From UBA6186 sp050012295 (GTDB lineage Bacteria > Pseudomonadota > Gammaproteobacteria > UBA6186 > Azoamicaceae), in assembly GCA_050012295.1 (NCBI GenBank), contig JBEKHL010000039.1, positions 1 to 13,602 on the forward strand: a stretch of 13,602 bases of DNA, read 5' to 3'. The notes under the pieces were generated by a model that saw only the letters and a program-made list of their open reading frames with translations, was not told the origin of the DNA and made no database searches. Positions 1 through 7,891 of the stretch are shown here, piece after piece. The position numbers and the translations under genes were made by a program. Within the stretch, counting starts at the first letter, position 1; every line of letters begins with the position of its first letter.

Positions 1-234
1 GGGCGTCATACTCCGTTTTTTAAAGGATATCGTCCGCAGTTTTATTTTAGAACTACCGATGTAACAGGGGAAGTTATTTTAGGAGAAGGCGTAGAGATGA
101 TTATGCCTGGAGATAATACTAAGATGAGCGTACATTTAATTGCACCGATAGCTATGGAAGAAGGTGTGCGTTTTGCTATTAGAGAAGGTGGACGTACCGT
201 TGGTGCTGGTGTTGTTACGAAGATTATAGAATAG
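1..234 (+). CDS. tuf: Elongation factor Tu, C-terminal 77 residues (5' end outside window)
   Basis: This is the 3' end of the gene for the GTPase that delivers aminoacyl-tRNA to the ribosome. Frame 1 is open from the first base and encodes the C-terminal beta-barrel domain III. The blocks GRHTPFFKGYRPQFYFRT, VEMIMPGD, RFAIREGGRTVGAGVVTK match EF-Tu almost residue for residue, and the TAG stop is at 232-234. The GTP-binding domain and domain II lie outside the window. A tRNA gene begins only four bases after the stop, so tuf and the tRNA are almost certainly on one primary transcript that is cut by tRNA processing. This is the copy linked to secE (the tufB position in E. coli); whether a second tuf exists cannot be seen. 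Identity is near certain. Confidence 0.98.
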   Translation, partial: GRHTPFFKGYRPQFYFRTTDVTGEVILGEGVEMIMPGDNTKMSVHLIAPIAMEEGVRFAIREGGRTVGAGVVTKIIE

Positions 235-238
235 ATTT

Positions 239-314
239 AGGCCAGTAGCTCAATTGGCAGAGTGGCGGTCTCCAAAACCGTAGGTTGGGGGTTCGATTCC
301 CTCCTGGCCTGCCA
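239..314 (+). tRNA. trpT: tRNA-Trp (CCA anticodon), CCA end encoded
   Basis: A full cloverleaf can be drawn by hand. Acceptor arm: AGGCCAG (239-245) pairs with CTGGCCT (304-310). D stem: GCTC (248-251) pairs with GAGT (260-263). Anticodon stem: GCGGT (265-269) pairs with ACCGT (277-281), around the loop CTCCAAA with anticodon CCA at 272-274, which reads UGG (Trp). T stem: GGGGG (287-291) pairs with CCCTC (299-303), around the loop TTCGATT. The discriminator base is G311 and CCA is encoded at 312-314, as expected for a gammaproteobacterium. Its place between tuf and secE is a conserved arrangement in this class. No separate promoter is visible in the four bases after tuf, so it depends on tuf transcription. 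Confidence 0.97.
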
Positions 315-371
315 AAGTTGCAAGGGTAAGGTGGTTTTTATTTTAAATAAGCTGGTGCTCTAATAAAAATT

Positions 372-788
372 ATGACTAAACATTTAATAAAAAATTTAAA
401 TCGCAATCGTAGTAGCGATAGTGTGGTTCCAAAAAAAAAATTTAATGTGGTTTTTTGGATAGTAGCATTATTGTTGGGAGTTTTTGCAATAATTAATCAA
501 CAATATGTTGTTTATCGTTCTATATTATTACAATTTTTAGTAACGGTTATATTTGGAATAATAGCAATATTTTTATTGATAAGAAAAACACAACAAGGCT
601 TAAAGTTTAGCCAGTATTGGCAAGAATCTGTAGGAGAACTTAAAAAAGTATCTTGGCCAAGCAAAAAAGAAACTATGCAAACTACAGGAGCTGTGATAAT
701 TATGGTAGTAATTATGGGTCTGGTACTGTGGACAGTGGATTCTATTTTAATTAGATTAGTTGCATGGTTATTAAGAAGAGGTTATTAA
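372..788 (+). CDS. secE: Preprotein translocase subunit SecE
   Basis: SecE is the small essential membrane subunit of the SecYEG channel; it clamps SecY together. The protein is 138 residues, close to the 127-residue E. coli form with three membrane spans, unlike the short single-span SecE of many other bacteria. Hydrophobic segments lie at about residues 25-42, 49-70 and 106-129. The conserved cytoplasmic amphipathic segment just before the last span reads ELKKVSWPSKKET (residues ~89-101), the family signature. The N-terminus is basic and polar. The ATG at 372 has no strong Shine-Dalgarno match upstream (AT-rich leader, 315-371), so initiation may be weak or may use an unstructured leader. 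The gene precedes nusG by 18 bases, the usual secE-nusG pair. Confidence 0.96.
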   Translation: MTKHLIKNLNRNRSSDSVVPKKKFNVVFWIVALLLGVFAIINQQYVVYRSILLQFLVTVIFGIIAIFLLIRKTQQGLKFSQYWQESVGELKKVSWPSKKETMQTTGAVIIMVVIMGLVLWTVDSILIRLVAWLLRRGY

Positions 789-793
789 AAATA

Positions 794-800
794 GGTGGAG
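794..800 (+). promoter_or_regulatory. Ribosome binding site of nusG (decides the start)
   Basis: The GGTGGAG at 794-800 lies six bases before the ATG at 807. An in-frame GTG at 795 falls inside this motif and would leave no ribosome site of its own, so the ATG is the real start. Confidence 0.8.
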
Positions 801-806
801 TATAAA

Positions 807-1349
807 ATGAGTCAAGCGTTAAAGCGCTGGTATGTATTGCAAGTTGCTTCTGGTGATGAATTAAAAGTTAAAAAATCTTTAGAAGAAAAGATTAAATTAA
901 CCGGGAGTGAGGCACACTTTGGAGATATTTTGGTTCCTACCGAAGAGGTAGTAGAAATGCGTTCTGGTCATAAAAGAAAAACAGAACGTAAATTTTTTCC
1001 AGGATATGTGTTGATCCAAATGGAAATGAATGAAGATTTATGGTATTTAGTTAGAACTGTTCCTAAAGTTTTAGGTTTTGTTGGTGGAACTTCAGATCGC
1101 CCGGCATCAATTTCTGATAAAGAAGCTAATAAAATTTTATTTAGGATTGAAGAAGGCGCGGATAAACCAAAACCGAAGATATTATTTGAGCCAGGGGAAG
1201 TTATAAGAGTAATAGATGGGCCATTTGCTGAATTTAATGGGGTAGTTGAGGAAGTAAATTACGATAAGAATAGATTACGAGTAGCAGTTATGATTTTTAG
1301 TCGTTCTACGCCAGTAGATTTAGACTTTAGTCAGGTAGAGAAAAATTAA
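807..1349 (+). CDS. nusG: Transcription termination/antitermination factor NusG
   Basis: NusG binds the RNA polymerase clamp, reduces pausing, and links polymerase to Rho or to the ribosome through S10. From the ATG at 807 the protein is 180 residues, against 181 in E. coli. The N-terminal NGN domain starts with KRWYVLQVASGDE and contains the family core KFFPGYVLIQMEMN. The C-terminal KOW domain is recognised from FEPGEVIRVIDGPFAEFNG and ends in the TPVDLDFSQVEK block. The start was chosen over an in-frame GTG twelve bases upstream because that codon lies inside the Shine-Dalgarno sequence. It lies 18 bases after secE and very likely shares its transcript. No odd features are visible. Confidence 0.97.
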   Translation: MSQALKRWYVLQVASGDELKVKKSLEEKIKLTGSEAHFGDILVPTEEVVEMRSGHKRKTERKFFPGYVLIQMEMNEDLWYLVRTVPKVLGFVGGTSDRPASISDKEANKILFRIEEGADKPKPKILFEPGEVIRVIDGPFAEFNGVVEEVNYDKNRLRVAVMIFSRSTPVDLDFSQVEKN

Positions 1350-1410
1350 ATATTCGCCCATTTTATTTATGTTTTTTTTATGGTAAGGTATGGATACTTT
1401 TAAGTGAGAT

Positions 1411-1416
1411 TATAAT
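1411..1416 (+). promoter_or_regulatory. Candidate -10 element of an rplK promoter
   Basis: A perfect TATAAT sits 42 bases before the rplK start, in the 109-base nusG-rplK spacer. No good -35 is spaced 17 bases upstream (GTATGG); TGGATA at 1391-1396 is closer to consensus but only 14 bases away. E. coli also has an L11-operon promoter in this spacer, which supports the reading. The predicted start near 1423 would give a leader of about 35 bases, on which the L1 autoregulatory site would be expected; I cannot recognise that site. Confidence 0.4.
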
Positions 1417-1458
1417 TAAGTTGTCATTATTAAAGAATTTTATATAGAGGTTTAAAAG

Positions 1459-1935
1459 ATGTCGGGGCCAGCCAAAGCAAAACCAGCAGCCGCTAAAGGC
1501 AAAAAAACAGTAGAGTCTAAGGTAAAATTACAAGTTAAAGCAGCTAGTGCTAATCCTAGTCCACCTCTTGGGCCAGCCTTAGGGCAACGTGGCGTTAATA
1601 TAATGGAGTTCTGTAAGCAGTTTAATGCGGCAACAGAAAATTTACCTAATATAGACAAAGGTACGCCATTATCTGTGGAAATTTTAGTGTACGGTGATAA
1701 GAGTTTTAAATTTATTATTAAAGGTCCACCTGTTAGTGTTTTAATAAAGAAAGTTTTAGGTATAAGTAAAGGTAGTAGTGATCCTAATAAAAATAAAATT
1801 GCTACTATTACTAGAAAACAGTTAGAAGAGGTAGCTAAAATAAAAATGGCAGATCTTACAGCTGCGAATTTGGATGCTGCGGTTAATACTATTGCTGGTT
1901 CTGCCAAGAGTATGGGGATTGTTGTTGGGGGTTAA
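1459..1935 (+). CDS. rplK: 50S ribosomal protein L11, with an extended N-terminus
   Basis: L11 binds 23S rRNA in the GTPase-associated centre at the base of the stalk and takes part in factor action and the stringent response. The conserved N-domain is clear: KLQVKAASANPSPPLGPALGQRGVNIMEFCKQF, with the proline-rich loop intact. It is followed by an RNA-binding C-domain ending SAKSMGIVVGG. The protein is 158 residues against 142 in E. coli. The excess is mainly an Ala/Lys-rich stretch of about 14 residues at the N-terminus (SGPAKAKPAAAKGKK). The ATG at 1459 follows an AGAGG at 1446-1450. No other ATG, GTG or TTG start fits before the conserved core, so the extension appears real. rplA begins one base after the stop, so the two are translationally linked. 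Confidence 0.97.
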   Translation: MSGPAKAKPAAAKGKKTVESKVKLQVKAASANPSPPLGPALGQRGVNIMEFCKQFNAATENLPNIDKGTPLSVEILVYGDKSFKFIIKGPPVSVLIKKVLGISKGSSDPNKNKIATITRKQLEEVAKIKMADLTAANLDAAVNTIAGSAKSMGIVVGG

Positions 1936-1936
1936 T

Positions 1937-2644
1937 ATGTCAAAAAAAGTTTCGAAACGAAGAAAAGCAATATTAGAAAAATTAACTCCTAATAAAGTAT
2001 ATCCGTTTAATGATGCGTTAGCCTTACTAGCTGGTTTACCGTTAGCAAAATTTAAAAAAAGTTCTGAAAGTGTAGATGTAAGTCTTAATTTAGGAGTTGA
2101 TCCGCGTAATTCTGCTCAAGTGGTGCGTGGTTCTGTAGTGTTGCCAAATGGTACTGGTAAGACGGTGCGAGTTGCGGTATTTACCCAAGGTAATAACGTA
2201 GAAATAGCTAAACAAGCAGGTGCAGATTTAGTTGGCATGGAGGATTTAGCAGAGCTTATAAAAGCAGGAGAAATGAATTTTGATGTAGTAATAGCAACCC
2301 CAGATACTATGGGGATAGTAGGCAAATTAGGACCAATTTTAGGTCCGCGAGGGTTGATGCCTAATCCTAAAGTAGGCACAGTAACTCCTGATGTTGCAAA
2401 GGCGGTTAAAAACGCCAAAGGTGGACAGGTTATGTATAAAACTGACAAAGCAGGCATAGTGCATTGTACTTTTGGTAAAGTAAATTTTACAACGGAAGCC
2501 TTGAAGCAAAATTTAGAAGTATTATTAAATGAAATTAAGCGAGCAAAACCAAGCTCTTCCAAAGGAATTTATATGAAGAAGTTAACAGTTTCTACTACCA
2601 TGGGGCCCGGTCTACAGATAGACTTGGCTTCAGTAAATGTTTAA
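1937..2644 (+). CDS. rplA: 50S ribosomal protein L1
   Basis: L1 forms the mobile L1 stalk at the ribosomal E site and, in bacteria studied, represses translation of its own L11-L1 mRNA. The protein is 235 residues from the ATG at 1937, against 234 in E. coli. It begins SKKVSKRRKAI and contains the signature LGPRGLMPNPKVGTVT (residues ~135-150) and KGGQVMYKTDKAGIVH, and ends in the GIYMKKLTVSTTMGPG block. The reading frame stays open upstream into rplK. The ATG at 1937 is preferred because it matches the family N-terminus, sits one base after the rplK stop, and has the G-run GGGGG (1927-1931) as ribosome site. Confidence 0.97.
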   Translation: MSKKVSKRRKAILEKLTPNKVYPFNDALALLAGLPLAKFKKSSESVDVSLNLGVDPRNSAQVVRGSVVLPNGTGKTVRVAVFTQGNNVEIAKQAGADLVGMEDLAELIKAGEMNFDVVIATPDTMGIVGKLGPILGPRGLMPNPKVGTVTPDVAKAVKNAKGGQVMYKTDKAGIVHCTFGKVNFTTEALKQNLEVLLNEIKRAKPSSSKGIYMKKLTVSTTMGPGLQIDLASVNV

Positions 2645-2678
2645 TTTGAGTAATCATTGAATAGTGAAATAAAAAAGT

Positions 2679-2706
2679 TTGAATTTTTTATATTTTAATA
2701 TATAAT
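2679..2706 (+). promoter_or_regulatory. Promoter of the rplJL-rpoBC segment
   Basis: TTGAAT (2679-2684), a 16-base spacer, then a perfect TATAAT (2701-2706), giving a predicted start near 2713 and a leader of about 40 bases. It lies in the 108-base rplA-rplJ spacer, where E. coli also has its L10 promoter. The spacer is extremely AT-rich, so chance matches are likely; the perfect -10 and the location are the main support. Confidence 0.6.
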
Positions 2707-2752
2707 CAAAAAATTTTTACTATAGGGTTTAATAATAAGGATTAAAAATAAA

Positions 2753-3277
2753 ATGTCATTAGGGCTTAAGCAAAAGCAAACTGCAGTTGATAAATTAATG
2801 GAAGTAGCATCTAAATCTACCGCTGTTATAGCTGCTGATTACAAAGGTCTAAAATCTAGCGAAATGACTGAATTGCGCGCTAAAGTTCGTCAATTAGGTA
2901 GTGGCACTCATTTACAAGTAGTACGTAACACGTTAGCAAAGAGAGCTTTTGCTGGAACTAATTATGAACCTTTAACTAACAAGTTGAAGGGGCCAGTGTT
3001 ATTAGCTTTTTCTAAAAACGAGACTAGTTCTATTGCTAGATTGTTGAGAGATTTTGCTAAAGAAAGAGAAAAATTGTCGGTTACAGCATTATTTGTAGAT
3101 GGTACTTTATTTAATGGTAATCAATTAGAATTAGTGGCTAATTTGCCTACTAAGCCAGAAGCTATTACTAAACTAGTTATAGTTATGCAAGCACCTGTTG
3201 TTAAATTGGTTAGAACTTTAGCGGAGCCTCAGGCAAAGTTAGTTAGAACTATAATGGCAGTTTGTAATACAAAATAA
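2753..3277 (+). CDS. rplJ: 50S ribosomal protein L10
   Basis: L10 anchors the L7/L12 dimers to the GTPase-associated centre next to L11. The protein is 174 residues against 165 in E. coli. The rRNA-binding N-domain shows the family core AADYKGL (residues ~28-34), MTELRAKVRQLG and VVRNTLAKRA, followed by KGPVLLAFS. The C-terminal helix that carries L7/L12 holds two similar segments, KLVRTLAEP and KLVRTIMAV, which account for the extra length. The ribosome site AAGGA (2737-2741) is 11 bases from the ATG, a rather long gap. In relatives, L10 or the L10-L12 complex represses its own mRNA at the leader; the AT-rich leader here shows no structure I can recognise. rplL follows after 41 bases. Confidence 0.97.
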   Translation: MSLGLKQKQTAVDKLMEVASKSTAVIAADYKGLKSSEMTELRAKVRQLGSGTHLQVVRNTLAKRAFAGTNYEPLTNKLKGPVLLAFSKNETSSIARLLRDFAKEREKLSVTALFVDGTLFNGNQLELVANLPTKPEAITKLVIVMQAPVVKLVRTLAEPQAKLVRTIMAVCNTK

Positions 3278-3305
3278 TATAAATTTTTACGTGACACTAA
3301 AAGAT

Positions 3306-3309
3306 GGAG
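3306..3309 (+). promoter_or_regulatory. Ribosome binding site of rplL (decides the start)
   Basis: GGAG at 3306-3309 is nine bases before the ATG at 3319. An in-frame ATG at 3304 overlaps this motif and would add five residues (MEYII) not found in the family, so 3319 is taken as the start. Confidence 0.75.
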
Positions 3310-3318
3310 TATATAATT

Positions 3319-3699
3319 ATGACGGCTATATCGAATGAACAAATACTAGATGCTATATCTCATAAGACTGTTATGGAAATAGTAGATCTTGTGAAATTAA
3401 TGGAAGAAAAATTTAATGTGTCTGCAGCAGCAGTAACGATGGCTGCACCAGTGGCAGCAGGTGGTGCGGCAGCGGTTGCTGAAGAGCAAACAGAATTTTC
3501 TGTAGTGTTAACTAATTTTGGTGCTAATAAAGTAGGGGTTATTAAGGTTGTAAGAGAAGTTACCACTCTAGGGCTAAAAGAAGCTAAAGCATTAGTAGAA
3601 GAAGCTCCTTCAACCGTTAAAGAGGGCATTTCTAAGCAAGAAGCTGCTGATATTAAGAAAAAATTAGAAGAAGCTGGGGCTTCTGTTGAAATCAAGTAA
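3319..3699 (+). CDS. rplL: 50S ribosomal protein L7/L12
   Basis: L7/L12 is the multicopy stalk protein that recruits translational GTPases such as EF-Tu and EF-G. From 3319 the protein is 126 residues, against 121 in E. coli. The helical N-terminal dimerisation domain covers about residues 1-33 (NEQILDAISHKTVMEIVDLV). The flexible Ala/Gly hinge is AAPVAAGGAAAVAEE. The C-terminal domain from about residue 55 includes TNFGANKVGVIKVVREVTTLGLKEAKALVE (shown in part), which carries the factor-binding helices, and ends VEIK. It lies 41 bases after rplJ and only 37 bases before rpoB, so all are read from one transcript. Higher synthesis of L12 than L10 is expected from translation; nothing in this stretch shows how. 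Confidence 0.97.
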   Translation: MTAISNEQILDAISHKTVMEIVDLVKLMEEKFNVSAAAVTMAAPVAAGGAAAVAEEQTEFSVVLTNFGANKVGVIKVVREVTTLGLKEAKALVEEAPSTVKEGISKQEAADIKKKLEEAGASVEIK

Positions 3700-3736
3700 G
3701 CAATAATAAAGTATAGTGTTTTAATAGGGAGCCCAA

Positions 3737-6700
3737 ATGGCTAGCATATCTAATTTGCCTTTGTCGTATACTGAAAAAAAACGTATCCGTGCTTATTATG
3801 GAAAAATAGAAGAATCTTTAGCGATACCACCATTATTAACTATACAGCTAGATTCTTACAAAGAATTTTTACAGGCAGACGTATCACCGTCATCTAGAAA
3901 AAATATTGGGCTACAAGCTGCATTAACGTCTATTTTTCCTATTGTTAGTTATTCTGGTAATGCCATTATAAAATTTATTAGCTATCAAATTGGTAAGCCA
4001 GGGTTTGATGTTAATGAATGTAAAATTAGAGGATTAACTTTTGCGGCTCCTTTTAGAATTAAAGTACATTTAATTATTTACGATAAAGAAGCTTCTACTG
4101 CTGATAATAAAATTGTTAAAGATGTTAAAGAACAAGAAGTATACATGGGTGAAATCCCATTAATGACAACTAGCGGTACATTTGTAATTAATGGTACCGA
4201 AAGAGTAGTTGTATCGCAATTGCATCGTTCTCCTGGGGTATTTTTTGAGCACGATCGTGGCAGAACACATTCCTCTGGAAAATTATTATATATGGCTAGG
4301 GTTATTCCATATCGTGGTTCTTGGTTAGATATAGAATTTGATCCGAAAGATTGTATTTATGCACGAATAGATAGAAGACGTAAGTTGCCAGTTACAATTT
4401 TATTAAGAGCAATAGGGTTTTCTACAGAAGAAATTTTAAAAGAGTTTTTTGATGCAAGTACTTTTCGTTTTACTAAAGATAATAAAATTATTTTGGATTT
4501 GATCCCTAGTAGATTAAGAGGGGAAACGGCTTTATTTACTATAAAATTACCTGATGGTGAAGTATTACTAGAGATGGGTAAGCGGATTACCGCTAGACAT
4601 ATTAAGCAAATGGAAAAGGCTAATATTAGGGAATTAGAAGTTACAGAAGAATATTTGGCTGGTAAATGTTTAGCTCATGACATTATAGATCAAGAAAGCA
4701 AAGAAGTTTTAGTTGAAGCTAACACAGAAATTAATAGGGAAGTTTTGGCTATTATTAGAAAGCAATCTATTCCTAGTGTTAACGTTATTTATACTAATGA
4801 TTTAGATAAAGGCGCATATATTTCAGATACGTTACGGGTTGATACTACTAAAAGCCAACAAGAAGCATTAGTTGAAATTTATAGGATGATGCGTCCTGGC
4901 GAGCCGCCAACTAAGGATGCAGCAGAGCAATTGTTTAAAGGGTTGTTTTTTACGGAAGAAAGGTATGATCTTTCTATTGTTGGTAGAATGAAATTTAATA
5001 GACGTGTGGGTCGTAAAGCGGTAGACGGTCCTGGGGTTTTAACTAAACAAGATATTTTAGATTTACTAAAAGAACTTATTAAAATTAAGAATGGTCAAGG
5101 TTATACTGATGATATAGATCACCTTGGTAATCGTCGCGTTAAAGTAGTTGGCGAGATGGTAGAAAATCAATTTAGATTAGGCTTAATTAGAGTAGAGCGA
5201 ACTGCCAAAGAAAGATTGAGTTTTGCTGAATCGGAAGCATTAATGCCTCAAGATATTATTAATTCAAAACCAATATCGGCCACCATCAAAGAATTTTTTT
5301 GTTCTAGCCAATTATCTCAATTTATGGATCAAAATAATCCTTTATCGGAAATAACCCATAAGCGCCGGGTATCAGCGTTGGGTCCTGGTGGTTTGAGCAG
5401 AGATAGAGCTGGTTTTGAAGTGCGAGACGTTCATCCAACCCATTATGGACGTATGTGTCCTATTGAAACGCCAGAAGGACCAAATATTGGTCTTATTAAT
5501 TCTTTAGCGGTATATGCTCGTATTAACGAATATGGTTTTTTAGAAAGTCCCTATAAAAAAATAAAAAACGGTAAAGTCACCAAAGAAATTGAATATTTAT
5601 CTGCTATAGAAGAGGGCGATTTTATGATCGCTCAAGCAAATGCTACAGTGGATGCTAAGGGGATGTTAGTTGATAACTTAGTACATTGTCGTTATAAAAA
5701 TGAATATACTTTTGCGAATATCGAACAAGTAGAATATATGGATGTATCGCCAAAGCAAATGGTGTCGGTTGCAGCAGCATTAATTCCATTTTTAGAAAAT
5801 GATGATGCTAACCGAGCATTAATGGGCTCTAACATGCAGCGTCAAGCAGTACCAGTATTATGTGCGGAAAAACCATTGGTTGGTACTGGTATAGAACATT
5901 CTGTAGCTGTAGATTCTGGTGTTACTGTAACTGCTAAACGTAGTGGTTTAGTATATTCAGTGGATGCTTCTAGGATAGTTATTTGTGTTGATGATCAAGA
6001 AGCCGAAAGCGGTAAAGCTGGGGTTGATATTTATAATTTAATTAAATATGAACGCTCTAATCAAAACACCTGTATTAATCAAACCTCTTTAGTAAAATTA
6101 GGTGATCGTGTTAAAAAAGGAGATGTGTTAGCGGATGGTTTTTCTACTGATATGGGAGAGTTGGCATTAGGGCAAAATTTATTAGTAGCATTTATGCCAT
6201 GGAATGGATATAACTTCGAAGATTCCATTATTATTTCTGAGCGAGTAGTTAAAGAAGATCGGTTTACGTCAATTCATATTGAAGAATTATCTTGTATAGC
6301 AAGAGATACTAAGTTAGGTCCAGAAGAAATTACTGCAGATATTCCTAATGTTAGCGAAGGAGCTTTATCTAAATTAGATAGCGTAGGGGTAGTGCACATT
6401 GGTGCAGAAGTAAATGCGGGAGATATTTTAGTTGGTAAAATCACCCCAAAAGGAGAAACTCAGTTAACTCCAGAAGAAAAGCTATTACGCGCTATTTTTG
6501 GTGAAAAAGCATCCAATGTTAAAGACTCCTCATTGCGCGTGCCAACTGGTATGAGTGGTACAGTTGTTGATATAAAGATTTTTACTAGAGACGGGGTTAA
6601 AAAAGATTCTAGAGCTTTAGAGATAGAAAAAGTCGAATTAGCCAAAGCTAAAAAAGATTTAGATGATGAATTAGCTATTTTGGAAAATGATGTTTATAGC

Positions 6701-7873
6701 AGAATAAGTAATTTAGTGTTTGGTAAATCAGCTATTAGTGGTCCAAATGGGTTTAAAACTGGATCTACTATTACTAAAGAATATTTAGATAAACTTAAAG
6801 AACACGATCAAACGTTAATATTTAAAATTCAGTTTAAAGATGAAGCTATATCTAAACAACTAGAGATAGCTGCAGAACAAATTAAAACGTTTCAAGAAGA
6901 ATACGTGCAAAACCTAGAAGAAAAAACCAATAAGATTAAACAAGGTGATGATTTAGCTCCAGGCTTTTTAAAAGTCGTAAAAGTATTTCTTGCAGTAAAA
7001 AGATGTATACAGCCTGGAGATAAAGTAGCTGGACGTCACGGTAATAAAGGGGTGGTTTCTATAATTGTGCCTGTTGAAGACATGCCTTATATGGAAGACG
7101 GTACTCCAATAGATGTTATATTAAATCCTTTAGGTCTGCCATCGAGAATGAATGTTGGGCAGGTATTAGAAACTCATCTTGGATGGGCGGCTAAGGCGTT
7201 GGGTTTAAAAATAGGCAAGATGATAGTTCATGGTGCTAGTGGTAATGATTTTAGAAAATATTTAGATGAAATTTATAATTTGCAATACCATATGCAAAAA
7301 ATTAATAAACCTCAAATTGATTTTAATCAATTCTCAGATCCTGAAATAAAAGAATTAGTTAGTAATTTGAAAGACGGCATACCGATGGCAACCCCGGTAT
7401 TTGATGGTATTAAAGAAGATGAAATTAAAAAATTATTATCAATGGTTAATTTACCAGAAAATGGTCAAGTTGTATTATACGATGGAATAACTGGAGAAGC
7501 ATTTGATCGTCCAATTACTGTTGGATATATGTATATCTTAAAACTTAATCATTTAGTTGATGAGAAAATGCATGCTAGATCTACTGGTTCTTATAGTTTA
7601 GTAACACAGCAACCATTAGGAGGTAAGGCTCAATTTGGTGGACAACGGTTTGGTGAAATGGAAATGTGGGCCTTAGAAGCTTATGGTGCAGCTTATACAT
7701 TACAGGAAATGCTAACTGTAAAATCAGATGATATTAACGGTAGAACTAAGGTGTACAAAAATATTGTTGATGGCGATCATTCCATGGAAGCAGGTATTCC
7801 AGAATCATTTAATGTTTTAGTAAAAGAAATTAGATCTTTAGGAATTAACATGGAATTAGATTATGACGAATAG
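3737..7873 (+). CDS. rpoB: DNA-directed RNA polymerase beta subunit
   Basis: RpoB forms one pincer of RNA polymerase and part of the active centre. It is full length at 1378 residues, against 1342 in E. coli; a good ribosome site GGGAG (3727-3731) precedes the ATG. Recognisable blocks run in order: SYTEKKRIR at the start; KEQEVYMGEIPLMT; RSPGVFF; the rifampicin pocket SSQLSQFMDQNNPLSEITHK (residues ~523-542); PIETPEGPNIGL; NWNGYNFED-type MPWNGYNFED; the catalytic lysines K1096 and K1104 in PGDKVAGRHGNKG; and the C-terminal MLTVKSDDINGR. The rifampicin-contact residues I can align (Q528, D531, H541, S546, equivalent to E. coli 513, 516, 526, 531) are wild type. The residue equivalent to Gly507 is Cys522. 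The region before QGDDLAPG differs in sequence from E. coli, as is common for lineage-specific inserts. Confidence 0.98.
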   Translation: MASISNLPLSYTEKKRIRAYYGKIEESLAIPPLLTIQLDSYKEFLQADVSPSSRKNIGLQAALTSIFPIVSYSGNAIIKFISYQIGKPGFDVNECKIRGLTFAAPFRIKVHLIIYDKEASTADNKIVKDVKEQEVYMGEIPLMTTSGTFVINGTERVVVSQLHRSPGVFFEHDRGRTHSSGKLLYMARVIPYRGSWLDIEFDPKDCIYARIDRRRKLPVTILLRAIGFSTEEILKEFFDASTFRFTKDNKIILDLIPSRLRGETALFTIKLPDGEVLLEMGKRITARHIKQMEKANIRELEVTEEYLAGKCLAHDIIDQESKEVLVEANTEINREVLAIIRKQSIPSVNVIYTNDLDKGAYISDTLRVDTTKSQQEALVEIYRMMRPGEPPTKDAAEQLFKGLFFTEERYDLSIVGRMKFNRRVGRKAVDGPGVLTKQDILDLLKELIKIKNGQGYTDDIDHLGNRRVKVVGEMVENQFRLGLIRVERTAKERLSFAESEALMPQDIINSKPISATIKEFFCSSQLSQFMDQNNPLSEITHKRRVSALGPGGLSRDRAGFEVRDVHPTHYGRMCPIETPEGPNIGLINSLAVYARINEYGFLESPYKKIKNGKVTKEIEYLSAIEEGDFMIAQANATVDAKGMLVDNLVHCRYKNEYTFANIEQVEYMDVSPKQMVSVAAALIPFLENDDANRALMGSNMQRQAVPVLCAEKPLVGTGIEHSVAVDSGVTVTAKRSGLVYSVDASRIVICVDDQEAESGKAGVDIYNLIKYERSNQNTCINQTSLVKLGDRVKKGDVLADGFSTDMGELALGQNLLVAFMPWNGYNFEDSIIISERVVKEDRFTSIHIEELSCIARDTKLGPEEITADIPNVSEGALSKLDSVGVVHIGAEVNAGDILVGKITPKGETQLTPEEKLLRAIFGEKASNVKDSSLRVPTGMSGTVVDIKIFTRDGVKKDSRALEIEKVELAKAKKDLDDELAILENDVYSRISNLVFGKSAISGPNGFKTGSTITKEYLDKLKEHDQTLIFKIQFKDEAISKQLEIAAEQIKTFQEEYVQNLEEKTNKIKQGDDLAPGFLKVVKVFLAVKRCIQPGDKVAGRHGNKGVVSIIVPVEDMPYMEDGTPIDVILNPLGLPSRMNVGQVLETHLGWAAKALGLKIGKMIVHGASGNDFRKYLDEIYNLQYHMQKINKPQIDFNQFSDPEIKELVSNLKDGIPMATPVFDGIKEDEIKKLLSMVNLPENGQVVLYDGITGEAFDRPITVGYMYILKLNHLVDEKMHARSTGSYSLVTQQPLGGKAQFGGQRFGEMEMWALEAYGAAYTLQEMLTVKSDDINGRTKVYKNIVDGDHSMEAGIPESFNVLVKEIRSLGINMELDYDE

Positions 7874-7881
7874 AGTAAACT

Positions 7882-7886
7882 GGAGG
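7882..7886 (+). promoter_or_regulatory. Ribosome binding site of rpoC (supports a TTG start)
   Basis: GGAGG at 7882-7886 lies five bases before TTG at 7892. The codons after that TTG encode KGLINLLKK, which matches the RpoC N-terminus (MKDLLKFLK in E. coli). No ATG or GTG in frame is better placed. Confidence 0.75.
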
Positions 7887-7891
7887 CATAA

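Noticed and set aside
318..348. TTGCAA with an AT-rich -10-like stretch as a secE promoter
   Set aside because: No -10 hexamer fits well at 16-18 bases (TTTTAA or TTTAAA only). In sequence this AT-rich, such matches are expected by chance.
795..806. Earlier in-frame GTG for nusG, adding four residues
   Set aside because: The GTG lies inside the GGTGGAG ribosome site that serves the ATG at 807, and the added residues are not part of the family N-terminus.
1421..1448. TTGTCA-N16-TATAGA as an rplK promoter
   Set aside because: The -35/-10 match is good, but the start of transcription would fall after the ribosome site, leaving a leader of only a few bases. The upstream TATAAT is more plausible.
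1874..1936. Earlier in-frame ATG for rplA inside rplK
   Set aside because: It would add a 21-residue hydrophobic tail foreign to L1. The ATG at 1937 matches the family start and follows the rplK stop by one base.
3304..3318. Earlier in-frame ATG for rplL
   Set aside because: It overlaps the GGAG ribosome site of the ATG at 3319, and the family begins at the MTAIS-type residue.
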